Positions 19,519 to 28,537 of a stretch of DNA of 64,000 bases are shown piece after piece. A program made the position numbers and the translations under genes. The stretch's first letter is position 1. Each line of letters opens with the position of its first letter. Source of the DNA: Actinomadura_C sp036008685 (GTDB lineage Bacteria > Actinomycetota > Actinomycetes > Streptosporangiales > Streptosporangiaceae); contig DASYNF010000275.1 in assembly GCA_036008685.1 (NCBI GenBank), positions 9,844 to 73,843 of the forward strand. The letters are read 5' to 3'. The notes beneath the pieces are model-generated. The model saw only the letters and a list, made by a program, of their open reading frames with translations. It made no database searches and was not told the origin of the DNA.

Positions 19519-19947
19519 TCAGCCGATGCCTCGCCTGCGGAGGATCTCCTCGACGTCCGCGAGGTCGGGATCCACCACGGCCGGCTCATGCCGGGGACCG
19601 ACGGCGCCGCGCGGGCCGGCCTCTCCGGCCTCCGCCGGCGTCCGCCCGCGCGCACGGCCGGTGGCGGCGCCTCCGGCGCCGATGCGACGGCGCAGCATCA
19701 CGCCGGACGTCACGTACAGCACGAGGGCCAGCCCCAGGAGGCCGATCCCGGCCCACTTGACCGGGCTGAACACCAGGCCGGCGGCCCACGCGGTCAGACC
19801 GGTGAGATAGGCCGCCATGGGCACCAGGGACCAGGCCGCCCCGCGCATCGCCGAGGCCGTGCCGCGGCGGCGGTGGGCCCTCCAGCTGCCGAGCAGCCCG
19901 AGCACCGTGATGCCGAGACTGACGGAGAACAGGACGACGTCGCCCAT
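19519..19947 (-). CDS. Small membrane protein of unknown function
   Basis: This 142-residue protein is not recognised as a named family. Three hydrophobic stretches are visible (about 4-20, 41-60 and 66-84). They are followed by a basic segment (MLRRRIGAG) and a hydrophilic, probably cytoplasmic tail ending in VDPDLADVEEILRRRGIG. It lies 107 bases downstream of the HAD hydrolase gene on the same strand and may be co-transcribed with it. No catalytic motif is visible. Confidence 0.7.
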   Translation of the reverse strand: MGDVVLFSVSLGITVLGLLGSWRAHRRRGTASAMRGAAWSLVPMAAYLTGLTAWAAGLVFSPVKWAGIGLLGLALVLYVTSGVMLRRRIGAGGAATGRARGRTPAEAGEAGPRGAVGPRHEPAVVDPDLADVEEILRRRGIG

Positions 19948-20054
19948 GTCCGGTCTCCACTCTCGCGGGGATGGGCCCCCATCGTGACACGACGCTCCCG
20001 CGGCGGGCTCCTCCCTGGGAAGGGTTCCGTACGGGCACCCGTCATCCCGCGGTG

Positions 20055-20738
20055 CTACGCGGTGCGGGGCACGAGGGCCGCGAGCCGCGCGAGATCAAGA
20101 TCGCACAACGATTCGACGACGAGCCGGCCCGGCGCGAGGGGGATCGGGACCACGTTCGGCACCGCGACGGCGGCGCAGCCGGCCGCCTCGGCCGCGGCGA
20201 TGCCGTTGGGCGAGTCCTCCAGGGCGACGCACCGCCGGGCCGTCACCCCCAGGTACCGGGCGGCGGTGAGGTAGGGCTCCGGGTCCGGCTTGGGGCTGGT
20301 GACCTCGTCACCGGCCACCGTGACGGTGAAGTGCTCGCGGCCGATCCCGTCGAGGGCGTGCTCCATGACCCGCCGGTGGGTCGAGGACACCAGCGCGGTG
20401 GGCAACCCGGCCGCCCGGACCTCGGCGAGCAGCTCGCGGGCGCCGGGCAGCAGCGGCACGTGTTCCCGCAACCGTCGCCCCATGCCGTCGAGCAGCCGCC
20501 GCCCCACCTCCTCGGCGGAGGCCACCGGCCCCGTGATCGAGAGCATGTAGGCGACGGTGCTCGCGAGCGAGCCGCCGACCAGCCGTTCCTGGTGCTCCGG
20601 CCCCCAGGTGCCGCCGAGCCGGTCCATGACCTCGGCCTCGACCTCGAGCCAGATCCGCTCGGAGTCGACGAGCAGCCCGTCCATGTCGAACAGCACCGCC
20701 TGCAACCGGCCATCGAGGTCCACCGTCCCCGTGTCCAC
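20055..20738 (-). CDS. HAD-superfamily hydrolase (beta-phosphoglucomutase-like)
   Basis: This is a 227-residue haloacid-dehalogenase-type phosphatase. It has motif I FDMDGLLVDSE (nucleophile in DMDG), motif II VSSTH, and motif III/IV K-P-D-P and LEDSPNGIAAA, with an alpha-helical cap between motifs I and II (subfamily IA). Substrates in this group are small phosphorylated sugars or nucleotides; which one cannot be told. The GTG at 20738 is selected because AGGGAG precedes it. It follows metH in the same direction, a conserved neighbourhood in actinobacteria. Confidence 0.88.
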   Translation of the reverse strand: MDTGTVDLDGRLQAVLFDMDGLLVDSERIWLEVEAEVMDRLGGTWGPEHQERLVGGSLASTVAYMLSITGPVASAEEVGRRLLDGMGRRLREHVPLLPGARELLAEVRAAGLPTALVSSTHRRVMEHALDGIGREHFTVTVAGDEVTSPKPDPEPYLTAARYLGVTARRCVALEDSPNGIAAAEAAGCAAVAVPNVVPIPLAPGRLVVESLCDLDLARLAALVPRTA

Positions 20739-20982
20739 GTGTCTCCCTGATGTGTCGTGATCCGGTGATGCCGGCGAACAGGAACGTGCCGGGAAGAACC
20801 CATGCCATGGCGACACAGAGGCGCGTGAACCACCGGTTGCAGGCCAGCCCCGCGAGGGCGAGCGAGACCCCGAATCCCGTCGCCGTCACGGCGTCCCGCC
20901 AGTCATCGCCCACGGGATCCACGGCCTCGCGCCACCCGACGGCGCCTCCCGCGAGCAGCAGGAGGCCGCCGATGACCCGCAT
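20308..20982 (-). CDS. Small membrane protein with stopless read-through tail
   Basis: From the ATG at 20982 the frame encodes about 80 residues with membrane-protein character (VIGGLLLLAGGAVGW, then GVSLALAGLACNRWF and VAMAWVLPGTFLFAGITG). No stop codon then occurs, and the frame runs about 430 bases through the HAD gene in another register, giving Arg/Gly-rich sequence of no evident function. The membrane part lies neatly between metH and the HAD gene, so I think it is or was a real gene whose native stop has been lost. An ATG at 21081 is an alternative start. Confidence 0.4.
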   Translation of the reverse strand: MRVIGGLLLLAGGAVGWREAVDPVGDDWRDAVTATGFGVSLALAGLACNRWFTRLCVAMAWVLPGTFLFAGITGSRHIRETRGHGDGGPRWPVAGGAVRHGRAARRLRADLARGRGRGHGPARRHLGAGAPGTAGRRLAREHRRLHALDHGAGGLRRGGGAAAARRHGATVAGTRAAAARRPRAARRGPGGRVAHRAGVLDPPAGHGARPRRDRPRALHRHGGR

Positions 20983-21121
20983 GCCCCAGGAGCGGCCGTC
21001 GTCGCCCGCACGGCTCCCGGGACGTCTGGTTCTGATCCGGTGGACGGCGGGTCCACGGCGGCGGTTCCTACGGCTCGTCAAGGGTGGGGTGACCTTTCGG
21101 CTGCTCCGTGCACCCGGCGGA

Positions 21122-24100
21122 TCAGGTGTTGAAGTAGCTGGCCTCGGGATGGTGCGTGATCAGGGCGTCCGTCGCCTGTTCGGGCACCAGCTGGAACTCC
21201 TCCGAGAGGGTCACGCCGATCCGTTCCGGCTTGAGCAGCCGTACGATCTTGGCCCGCTCCTCCAGGTCCGGGCAGGCGGCATAGCCGAAGGAGTAACGGC
21301 AGCCGCGGTACTTCACCTTGAGGATGTCGTCGAGCCCGTCGGGATCCTGGGCGCCGAAGCCGATCTCCGAGCGCACCCGCGAGTGCCAGTACTCGGCGAG
21401 GGCCTCGGTCAGCTGCACCGAGAGGCCGTGCAACTCCAGGTAGTCCCGATAGGCGTTCTTCCCGAACAGCTCCGCGGTCGCCTCGCCGACCTTGGATCCG
21501 ACGGTGACGAGCTGGAAGCCGACGACGTCGACCTCACCGGACTCACGGGGCCGGTAGAAGTCGGCGAGGCACAGGTGCCGGTCACGGCGCTGGCGCGGGA
21601 ACGTGAAACGTTCCCGCTCGGACCCGTCCTCGTGGAGCACGACCAGATCGTCTCCCTCGCTGACGCACGGGTAGTAGCCGTAGACGACCGCGGCCTCGAT
21701 GAGACCCTCGGTCTGGGCGCGTTCGAGCCACATCCGCAGCCTCGGGCGCCCCTCGGTCTCGACGAGCTCCTCGTAGGTGGGCCCGTCACCGCCCCGGGTG
21801 GGCTTGAGGCCCCACTGGCCGAGGAACGTGGCCCGCTCGTCCAGGTACGAGACGTAGTCGTTCATCGGGATGCCCTTGACGATCCGGTCTCCCCAGAACG
21901 GCGGCTCGGGGACCTTGTTGTCCGTCGCGACGTCGGACCGGGCCGGCATGTCCTCGGGCGCGGTCACGTGCAGCCGCGCCTTGGTCTTGACCCGGCGTTC
22001 GCGCAGCGGGGGCAACTGCGCGCCCGCCTTGCCTCGCTTGACCGCCATCATGGCGTCCATGAGCCGCAGTCCCTCGAAGGCGTCCCGGGCGTAGCGCACC
22101 TCGCCGTCGTACAGATCGGCGAGATCCTGCTCGACGTAGGCCCGGGTCAGCGCGGCACCGCCGAGCATCACCGGCCAGCGGCCGGCGAGCCCCCGGGAGT
22201 TGAGCTCCTCGAGGTTCTCCTTCATGATCACGGTCGACTTGACCAGGAGACCCGACATGCCGATCACGTCGGCACGGCTCTCCTTGGCCGACTCGAGGAT
22301 CGCCGACATCGGCTGCTTGATCCCGAGGTTGACCACGTCGTAACCGTTGTTGGACAGGATGATGTCGACGAGGTTCTTGCCGATGTCGTGGACGTCGCCC
22401 TTCACCGTGGCGAGTACGATGCGGCCCTTGCCGTCGTCGTCGGACTTCTCCATGTGCGGCTCCAGGAAGGCCACGGCGGCCTTCATGACCTCCGCGGACT
22501 GCAGGACGAACGGCAGCTGCATCTGACCGGAACCGAACAGCTCACCGACGACCTTCATCCCCTCCAGGAGGACGTCGTTGATGATCTCCAGCGCCGGCCG
22601 CTGCTCGAGGGCCGCCTCGAGATCCTCGTCGAGCCCCTGGGGCTCACCGTCGACGATGCGGCGCTTGAGCCGCTCCCAGAGCGGCAGGCCTCCCAGCTCC
22701 TCGGCCCGGGACTCCCGCATGGCCGCGGCGTCGACGCCCTCGAACTGCTCCATGAACCGCTGCAGCGGGTCATAGGCCGGCCGTCCGTCGGCGGCCGGGC
22801 GGCGCCGGTCATAGACCATGTCCAGCGCGACCTGGCGCTGCTCGTCGGAGATCCGCGCCATCGGCAGGATCTTGGAGGCGTGCACGATCGCGGAGTCGAG
22901 CCCGGCGTTGACGCACTCGTTGAGGAAGACCGAGTTGAGCACGATCCGCGCGGCGGGGTTGAGCCCGAAGGACACGTTGGACAGGCCGAGAGTGGTCTGC
23001 ACCGTCGGATAGCGGCGCTTGATCTCGCGGATGGCCTCGATGGTCTCGAGGGCGTCCCGGCGGGTCTCCTCCTGCCCGGTCGCGATCGGGAACGTCAGCG
23101 CGTCCACGATGATGTCCTCGACCCGCATGCCGTAGTTGGCGGTGAGGTCCTCGATCAGCCGGGTGGCGACCCGGACCTTCCACTCGGCGGTCCGCGCCTG
23201 GCCCTCCTCGTCGATGGTCAGCGCCACGACGGCGGCGCCGTGCTCTTTGATCATCGGCATGACGCGGGCGATCCGGGAACCCGGACCCGATCCGTCCTCG
23301 TAGTTGACCGAGTTGATCACGGCGCGTCCGCCGAGCATCTCCAGCCCCGCCTGGATGACGGCCGGCTCGGTGGAGTCGAGCACGATCGGCAGCGTGGAGG
23401 CGGTCGCGAAGCGGGACGCGATCTCCTTCATGTCCGCGACGCCGTCCCGGCCGACGTAGTCGATGCAGACGTCCAGCAGGTGGGCACCGTCCCTGGCCTG
23501 CTCACGCGCGATCTGGACACAGTCGTCCCAGCGCTCGGCCAGCATGGCGTCGCGGAAGGCCTTGGAGCCGTTGGCGTTGGTGCGCTCACCGATGGCCAGG
23601 TAGGAGGTGTCCTGCCGGAACGGAACGTGCTGGTAGAGCGAGGCGGCTCCGGCCTCCGGCCGGGGCTTGCGGCGCGTCACCGCGCGAGCGCGTGCCGATG
23701 GCTCCGCGCCCGCCGCCGGGCCGGGCTCCCCGGCCGCCATGCCCACCCGCTCCACGACCTGCCGCAGATGCTCGGGCGTCGTGCCGCAGCAGCCTCCGAC
23801 CAGCGAGAGCCCGTACTCGCGGGTGAAGGTGTCGTGGGCGTGCGCGAGCTCACCCGGCGTGAGGGGGTAGTAGGCGCCGTCGGAGCTCAACTGGGGCAGG
23901 CCCGCGTTGGGCATGCAGGACAGCCCGATGCTGGCGTGCCTCGCGAGATAGCGCAGGTGCTCGCTCATGTCCTCGGGCCCGGTCGCGCAGTTGAGCCCGA
24001 TCAGGTCGAGGCCCAGGGGCTCGAGCGCGGTGAGGGCCGCGCCGATCTCGGAGCCGAGGAGCATCGCGCCGTTCTGCTCGATGGTCACCTGCGCGATGAG

Positions 24101-24664
24101 GACGGCGTCGGTCCCGGCCTCGGCGATGGCCCGGCGCGCGCCGATGATGCCGGCCTTGGCCTGGAGCAGGTCCTGGCAGGTTTCCACCAGGATCGCCTGC
24201 ACGCCGCCCGCGAGCAGTCCCGCGGCGTTGCGCTGGTAGGCGTCCCGGAGGCCGGCGAAGTCCACGTGGCCGAGCGTCGGCAGCTTCGTGCCGGGGCCGA
24301 CCGAGCCGATCGCCCAGCGCGGCCGCTCGGGCGTGGAGTAGGCGTCGGCCACCTCGCGGGCGATGCGGGCACCGGCCTCGGACAGTTCCTCGATGCGTTC
24401 GGTGATGTCGTATTCGCCCAGGTTCCCAAGGTTGGCCCCGAACGTGTTCGTCTCGATGCAGTCGACGCCCACATCGAGGTACTCCTGGTGCACGGAGCGC
24501 ACGATGTCGGGCCGGGTCACGTTCAGGATCTCGTTACAGCCCTCATGCCCTTCGAAGTCCGCCAACGTGGGGTCCTGTGCCTGGAGCATCGTGCCCATCG
24601 CCCCATCGGCCACGACGACGCGCTCACGAAGGGCCTGACGCAAAGACTCTGGGGTAGCGCTCAT
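21122..24664 (-). CDS. metH: Cobalamin-dependent methionine synthase MetH
   Basis: MetH transfers a methyl group from methyltetrahydrofolate via cobalamin to homocysteine. The product (1180 residues) has all modules in order. The homocysteine domain (to about 310) has zinc Cys in GLNCATG and GGCCGTT. The pterin domain is at about 340-600. The cobalamin cap and binding domain (about 620-850) has GDVHDIGKN, whose His coordinates cobalt. The C-terminal reactivation domain has RPRESGEVDVVGFQ and the SAM-binding SFGYAACPDLEER. I chose the ATG at 24664, 8 bases after a TAAGGT box, over a TTG three codons earlier. I see no cobalamin riboswitch in the 187 bases before it. Confidence 0.97.
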   Translation of the reverse strand: MSATPESLRQALRERVVVADGAMGTMLQAQDPTLADFEGHEGCNEILNVTRPDIVRSVHQEYLDVGVDCIETNTFGANLGNLGEYDITERIEELSEAGARIAREVADAYSTPERPRWAIGSVGPGTKLPTLGHVDFAGLRDAYQRNAAGLLAGGVQAILVETCQDLLQAKAGIIGARRAIAEAGTDAVLIAQVTIEQNGAMLLGSEIGAALTALEPLGLDLIGLNCATGPEDMSEHLRYLARHASIGLSCMPNAGLPQLSSDGAYYPLTPGELAHAHDTFTREYGLSLVGGCCGTTPEHLRQVVERVGMAAGEPGPAAGAEPSARARAVTRRKPRPEAGAASLYQHVPFRQDTSYLAIGERTNANGSKAFRDAMLAERWDDCVQIAREQARDGAHLLDVCIDYVGRDGVADMKEIASRFATASTLPIVLDSTEPAVIQAGLEMLGGRAVINSVNYEDGSGPGSRIARVMPMIKEHGAAVVALTIDEEGQARTAEWKVRVATRLIEDLTANYGMRVEDIIVDALTFPIATGQEETRRDALETIEAIREIKRRYPTVQTTLGLSNVSFGLNPAARIVLNSVFLNECVNAGLDSAIVHASKILPMARISDEQRQVALDMVYDRRRPAADGRPAYDPLQRFMEQFEGVDAAAMRESRAEELGGLPLWERLKRRIVDGEPQGLDEDLEAALEQRPALEIINDVLLEGMKVVGELFGSGQMQLPFVLQSAEVMKAAVAFLEPHMEKSDDDGKGRIVLATVKGDVHDIGKNLVDIILSNNGYDVVNLGIKQPMSAILESAKESRADVIGMSGLLVKSTVIMKENLEELNSRGLAGRWPVMLGGAALTRAYVEQDLADLYDGEVRYARDAFEGLRLMDAMMAVKRGKAGAQLPPLRERRVKTKARLHVTAPEDMPARSDVATDNKVPEPPFWGDRIVKGIPMNDYVSYLDERATFLGQWGLKPTRGGDGPTYEELVETEGRPRLRMWLERAQTEGLIEAAVVYGYYPCVSEGDDLVVLHEDGSERERFTFPRQRRDRHLCLADFYRPRESGEVDVVGFQLVTVGSKVGEATAELFGKNAYRDYLELHGLSVQLTEALAEYWHSRVRSEIGFGAQDPDGLDDILKVKYRGCRYSFGYAACPDLEERAKIVRLLKPERIGVTLSEEFQLVPEQATDALITHHPEASYFNT

Positions 24665-24672
24665 AGTGGTCA

Positions 24673-24678
24673 ACCTTA
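24673..24678 (-). promoter_or_regulatory. Candidate -10 box of metH
   Basis: TAAGGT on the minus strand is followed by 8 bases and then the ATG. If used, the mRNA begins at or within two bases of the start codon. This leaves no room for a leader riboswitch and agrees with my failing to see one. Confidence 0.45.
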
Positions 24679-24851
24679 TCCACGTACGGCGCCCTGCCGC
24701 CGTCCCGGCCGGGGCGGCCGGCCCTCCGCGGGACGATGTGGGACACGGATCACGATGCGAATCACAATGGAAGAGCGATCAATCCATGACGCGACGGGTG
24801 CCCGGCCGATAACGTTGCGGACTGCATCTACTCATCGGTAAGGAGCGGCCA

Positions 24852-25313
24852 GTGGCAGAGTCGTACCGCACCATCCTCGTCGGCACCGACGGGTCGCCGA
24901 CCTCGTTCCGCGCGGTAGAGAAGGCGGCCCGGCTGGCCGCCGACGCGGGCGCCACGTTGGTCCTCGCCACCGCCTACCACCCCATGCCCGAGCGCGAACG
25001 GCTGAGCGCCGCGGACAGCCTCGGTGACCTGGCCTACAAGGTCCAGGGCTCCACGCCTGCCGACGACGCGCTGCGGGCCGCGCGGGAACGCGCGGTCGCG
25101 GCGGGGGCCAAGGAGATCGACCAGGTCGCGATCGAGGGGGAGGCCGTCGACGTCCTCAGCAAGGTCGCCAAGGACCGGTCCGTGGACCTCCTCGTGGTCG
25201 GCAACCGGGGACTCAACAGCCTCGCGGGCCGGATCCTCGGATCCGTTCCGGCGAGCCTCTCCCACCGCTCCCCCTGCGACATCCTGATCGTGCAGACGAC
25301 CGACCGTAAGTGA
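24852..25313 (+). CDS. Universal stress protein (UspA family)
   Basis: This is a single-domain UspA protein (153 residues), divergent from metH. It begins with TILVGTDGSPTS (nucleotide-binding strand with Asp). It ends with the ATP-binding motif pattern GNRGLNSLAGRILGSVPASLSHRSPCDILIV in pieces matching G-x2-G-x9-G-S/T. This indicates the ATP-binding class, which often responds to hypoxia or starvation. The GTG start has GGAG at a proper distance. What it regulates is unknown. Confidence 0.93.
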   Translation: MAESYRTILVGTDGSPTSFRAVEKAARLAADAGATLVLATAYHPMPERERLSAADSLGDLAYKVQGSTPADDALRAARERAVAAGAKEIDQVAIEGEAVDVLSKVAKDRSVDLLVVGNRGLNSLAGRILGSVPASLSHRSPCDILIVQTTDRK

Positions 25314-25521
25314 CGAGGCCCCCGGCCGTCCCCACGGCCCGGCGCCGGGACCCGTGCGCGGCCGCACCGCGCCGCCCGGCCGGTGGCCGTGGGGCGCCGG
25401 AGAGCGCCGGCCCGGCCGCGGACCGGCGTCCGGCCACGGATGGAGACCGTGGCCGGCGCGCTAGTCTTCGAATGTCTGGGTAGGTCACAACGGTAGGATC
25501 GGCCCTGGAAGGGAGCGGCGG

Positions 25522-26385
25522 GTGGTGGAGCTGGAAGGCGTGCCGGATCTCGTCAATCCGGTGGTGGTCGCCGCCTTCGAGGGCTGGAACGACGCGGGCG
25601 AGGCGGCGAGCGGAGTCATCCAGCACCTCGAGTCCAACTGGAACGCCACCCTCATCGCCGAGCTCGATCCGGACGACTACTACGACTTCCAGGTCACCCG
25701 GCCGACAGTGGAGATCGTCGATGGCGAAACCCGGCGCATCACCTGGCCCACGACCCGGATCTTCTCGGCGCGGCCCCCCGATTCGGAACGCGACGTCATC
25801 TTGGTCCGGGGCATCGAGCCCAACATGCGGTGGCGTTCCTTCTGCCGCGAGCTCGAGGGGCTGATGCTCCGGCTCGGCGTCGAGACCGTCGTGCTCCTCG
25901 GAGCGCTGCTGGCCGACGCCCCGCACACCCGCCCGGTGCCCGTCACCGGCGCCGCCTCCGGGCTGGGACTGTCGGGAGCGCTCAGCCTCGAGCCCACCCG
26001 TTACGAGGGCCCGACCGGCATCCTCGGGGTCCTTCAGGACGCGTGCGCCAAGGCCGACCTCACCACCGTCTCGCTCTGGGCCGCCGTGCCCCACTACGTC
26101 GCCCAGCCGCCCTCGCCCAAGGCGACGCTCGCACTGCTGCGCCGGGTCGAGGACCTCCTCGACGTCACCGTTCCCCTGGGCGACCTGCCCGAAGAGGCAC
26201 GCGCGTGGGAGAACGGGGTCAACGAGCTCGCCGAGCAGGACTCCGAGGTGGCCGAATACGTCAAGGCCCTCGAGGAGCAGAAGGACGCCACCGAGCTTCC
26301 CGAGGCCAGCGGCGACGCCATCGCCCGCGAGTTCGAACGCTTCCTGCGCCGCCGCGGACCGGGCGGCCCGGGCCACAGGCCCTGA
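25522..26385 (+). CDS. PAC2-family protein
   Basis: This 287-residue member of the PAC2 (proteasome assembly chaperone 2-like) superfamily carries the family opening PVVVAAFEGWNDAGEAAS and the central LLGALLADAPHTRPVPVTG. The eukaryotic relatives help build the 20S proteasome. The actinobacterial proteins are widespread, but a role in proteasome assembly is unproven, so proximity to arc/dop (about 20 kb) is only suggestive. The GTG start has AAGGGAG upstream, and a TAGGAT (25494-25499) may be the -10 box. Its last codons lie in the first unit of a tandem repeat. Confidence 0.9.
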   Translation: MVELEGVPDLVNPVVVAAFEGWNDAGEAASGVIQHLESNWNATLIAELDPDDYYDFQVTRPTVEIVDGETRRITWPTTRIFSARPPDSERDVILVRGIEPNMRWRSFCRELEGLMLRLGVETVVLLGALLADAPHTRPVPVTGAASGLGLSGALSLEPTRYEGPTGILGVLQDACAKADLTTVSLWAAVPHYVAQPPSPKATLALLRRVEDLLDVTVPLGDLPEEARAWENGVNELAEQDSEVAEYVKALEEQKDATELPEASGDAIAREFERFLRRRGPGGPGHRP

Positions 26386-26442
26386 ACGGACACGGGCCAC
26401 AGGCCCTGAACGGACACGGGCCGCGCAGGCCCTGACCGAACA
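26369..26442 (+). repeat. Tandem 24-base repeat over the PAC2 gene stop
   Basis: Two identical 24-base units (26369-26392 and 26393-26416) are followed by a diverged 26-base third unit (26417-26442). Each contains AGGCCCTGAACGGACA or a close variant. The PAC2 stop codon lies inside the first unit, so the duplications add extra copies of the gene end and stop to the 3' untranslated region. Confidence 0.9.
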
Positions 26443-26650
26443 CGAACGGTCCGCCTCCTGCCGCCGCGCGGCGGTGAATCCGCGCGGACATTGCCGCAAT
26501 CGCGTGCACGGCCGATCACTTCGTGTTAATTTTGCTCACCTGGCGTGATCACGCGCGGCGTCCTCGGTCCCTCCTCGCACGGGTGCCACGTCGGTCGCGG
26601 CGCGCTCACGACACCACGGCACACCGGCTGAGCGGCTGGATGGGGAGCAC

Positions 26651-28420
26651 ATGGCATGGGGGAAGCGGAGGCCGACTGCGGTCACCGGGCTCGCCGTTCT
26701 GGGCATCGGCATCGGCACCACGGTCGGCTGCGGCGCGAGCGGCGCCGCGGGAGAGGCGACGCTGAAGATCGTGGGCTCCGCGGACGTGGACCATCTCGAC
26801 ACCGCCAGCGGCTACGCGACCGTGGGCGGCGTGCTGACCCGGCAGTTCTCCCGGACCCTGTTCAACGTCAAGGCCGGGGCCACCTTCGAGGAGGCCATCA
26901 AGATCCGCCCGGACGTCGCGGTGGAGGTCCCGACCACGCGCAACGGAGGGCTCAGCGCCGACCACAGGACCTACACCATCAGGCTCCGCGGCGGCGTGCT
27001 CTGGAACACCCCCGTCCCCCGCGAGGTGGTCGCGGGCGACTTCGTGCGGGGCATCAAGCGGTTGTGCAACCCGGCCTCCCCGTCGGGGGCCGTGGCCTAC
27101 TACACCTCCACGATCGAGGGCCTGGAGACCTTCTGCCAGGGCTTCACCAAGGTCGGCGCCGGCGACGCCGCGGCGATGGCGGCCTACCAGAACGGCCATC
27201 AGGTGTCCGGGCTGAGGGTCAAGGACGACAAGACCCTGGTCATCGGGCTCATGCGGCCGGCCAACGACTTCCTCAACATCCTGGCCCTGCCGTTCGCCGC
27301 CGCGGCGCCACAGGAGTACGACTCCCGCATCCCCGACAGTCCCGCGTTCCGGCGTCACACCATCTCGGACGGGCCGTACCAGATCACTTCCTACCTGCCC
27401 AACAAGGAGTACGTGCTGGAGCGGAACAGGCGCTGGAGGCAGGACAGTGATCCGCTCCGCGCCCAGAACGTCGACAGGATCCGGATCACCCTCGGGCAGG
27501 ACTCCCCCGAATCGGTGCAACAGCAGATCGAACGCGGCACCGCGGACCTGTCCTGGGACCAGCCGGTGCCGAGGTCCAGGATCTCGAGCCTGAGATCGAA
27601 TCCGCACTTCAGGATCATGGGAGGCTCGACGAACACCCCCTATCTGGTGTTCAACGTGCTGAGCCCCAACAACGACCGGGCGCTCGCCGACCGGGAGGTG
27701 CGGCGGGCCATCCTCTACGCCATCGACAAGGCCGCCCTGGTCCGGCTCTACGGAGGCCCGCAGGTCGCCGAGATGCTGCATCAGGTCATTCCCCCTGGAA
27801 GCATCGGGCACCGCCCCTACGACCCCTACCCCACACCGGGCGGAGCGGGGGACGCGGCGGCCTGCCGCCGGCGGCTGGCCGCCGCCGGCCATCCCACCGG
27901 CCTGCTCCTGAACTTCCCCTACCGGATCAACAGCCATCAGCCCCAGGTGGCGCAGCTCATCCAGGCCAACCTCAAGGCCTGCGGCATCACCACGCGCCTG
28001 CTCCCCGACACCACCGGAAACCTCTATGGCAAGACGCTGGTCACGCCGGAGGAGGCCAGGTCGGGCACGTGGGACATCGCCACACCGGGGTGGGTGCCCG
28101 ACTGGTACGGCAACAACGGCCGCGCGACCCTCGTCCCGCTCTTCGACGGCCGGCACTACGGCCCCAACTCGGCCAACTACGGCGGCTACAACAACGACCG
28201 GGTCAACGCCCTGATCGACCGGGCGCTCAAGGCCACGTCGACGGCCGAGGCCGCCGGCCTGTGGGCCCGGGCCGACAGGCTGATCATGGAGGATGCCGCG
28301 ATCGTGCCTTTGATCAACAAGAGGCATCCCCTCCTTCACTCGGCACGAGTGCGCAACGCCCTCTACCTGCCGACGTCGCAGAGCTACGACTTCAGCCAGG
28401 TCAAGCTCTCGAGCTCCTGA
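26651..28420 (+). CDS. Peptide/substrate-binding lipoprotein (SBP family 5), second importer
   Basis: This is an extracytoplasmic solute-binding protein of 589 residues. A basic N-terminus, hydrophobic stretch and Cys27 in TTVGC suggest a lipoprotein, though the lipobox is not classical. SBP_bac_5 features are ADVDHLDTASGYA, TYTIRLRGGVLWNTP and SDGPYQITSYLPNKEYVLERN. GGGGAG precedes the ATG. It heads a three-gene operon with two permeases but no ATPases. It is only distantly similar to the OppA-type lipoprotein of this window, so the substrate probably differs. Confidence 0.9.
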   Translation: MAWGKRRPTAVTGLAVLGIGIGTTVGCGASGAAGEATLKIVGSADVDHLDTASGYATVGGVLTRQFSRTLFNVKAGATFEEAIKIRPDVAVEVPTTRNGGLSADHRTYTIRLRGGVLWNTPVPREVVAGDFVRGIKRLCNPASPSGAVAYYTSTIEGLETFCQGFTKVGAGDAAAMAAYQNGHQVSGLRVKDDKTLVIGLMRPANDFLNILALPFAAAAPQEYDSRIPDSPAFRRHTISDGPYQITSYLPNKEYVLERNRRWRQDSDPLRAQNVDRIRITLGQDSPESVQQQIERGTADLSWDQPVPRSRISSLRSNPHFRIMGGSTNTPYLVFNVLSPNNDRALADREVRRAILYAIDKAALVRLYGGPQVAEMLHQVIPPGSIGHRPYDPYPTPGGAGDAAACRRRLAAAGHPTGLLLNFPYRINSHQPQVAQLIQANLKACGITTRLLPDTTGNLYGKTLVTPEEARSGTWDIATPGWVPDWYGNNGRATLVPLFDGRHYGPNSANYGGYNNDRVNALIDRALKATSTAEAAGLWARADRLIMEDAAIVPLINKRHPLLHSARVRNALYLPTSQSYDFSQVKLSSS

Positions 28421-28537
28421 CGGGCCCGCGGATGCCATGGCGGTGTCCCCTGCCGGGGGCGGGCGCCGCCTTCGCCGCCGTACGACCGAGATCCCCGTAC
28501 CGGGTCCTTTCCCAGCGTCGAACCGAAGGGGCGAGGT

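Noticed and set aside
20750..24841. A 1363-codon open frame on the plus strand opposite metH
   Set aside because: metH is unmistakable on the other strand; this frame mirrors its third-position GC bias.
24665..24851. A cobalamin or SAH riboswitch before metH
   Set aside because: I looked for the conserved cobalamin-riboswitch core and found none. The candidate -10 box directly before the ATG leaves no leader.
26369..26442. A CRISPR-like array
   Set aside because: The units abut with no spacers and there are no cas genes; it is a simple tandem duplication.
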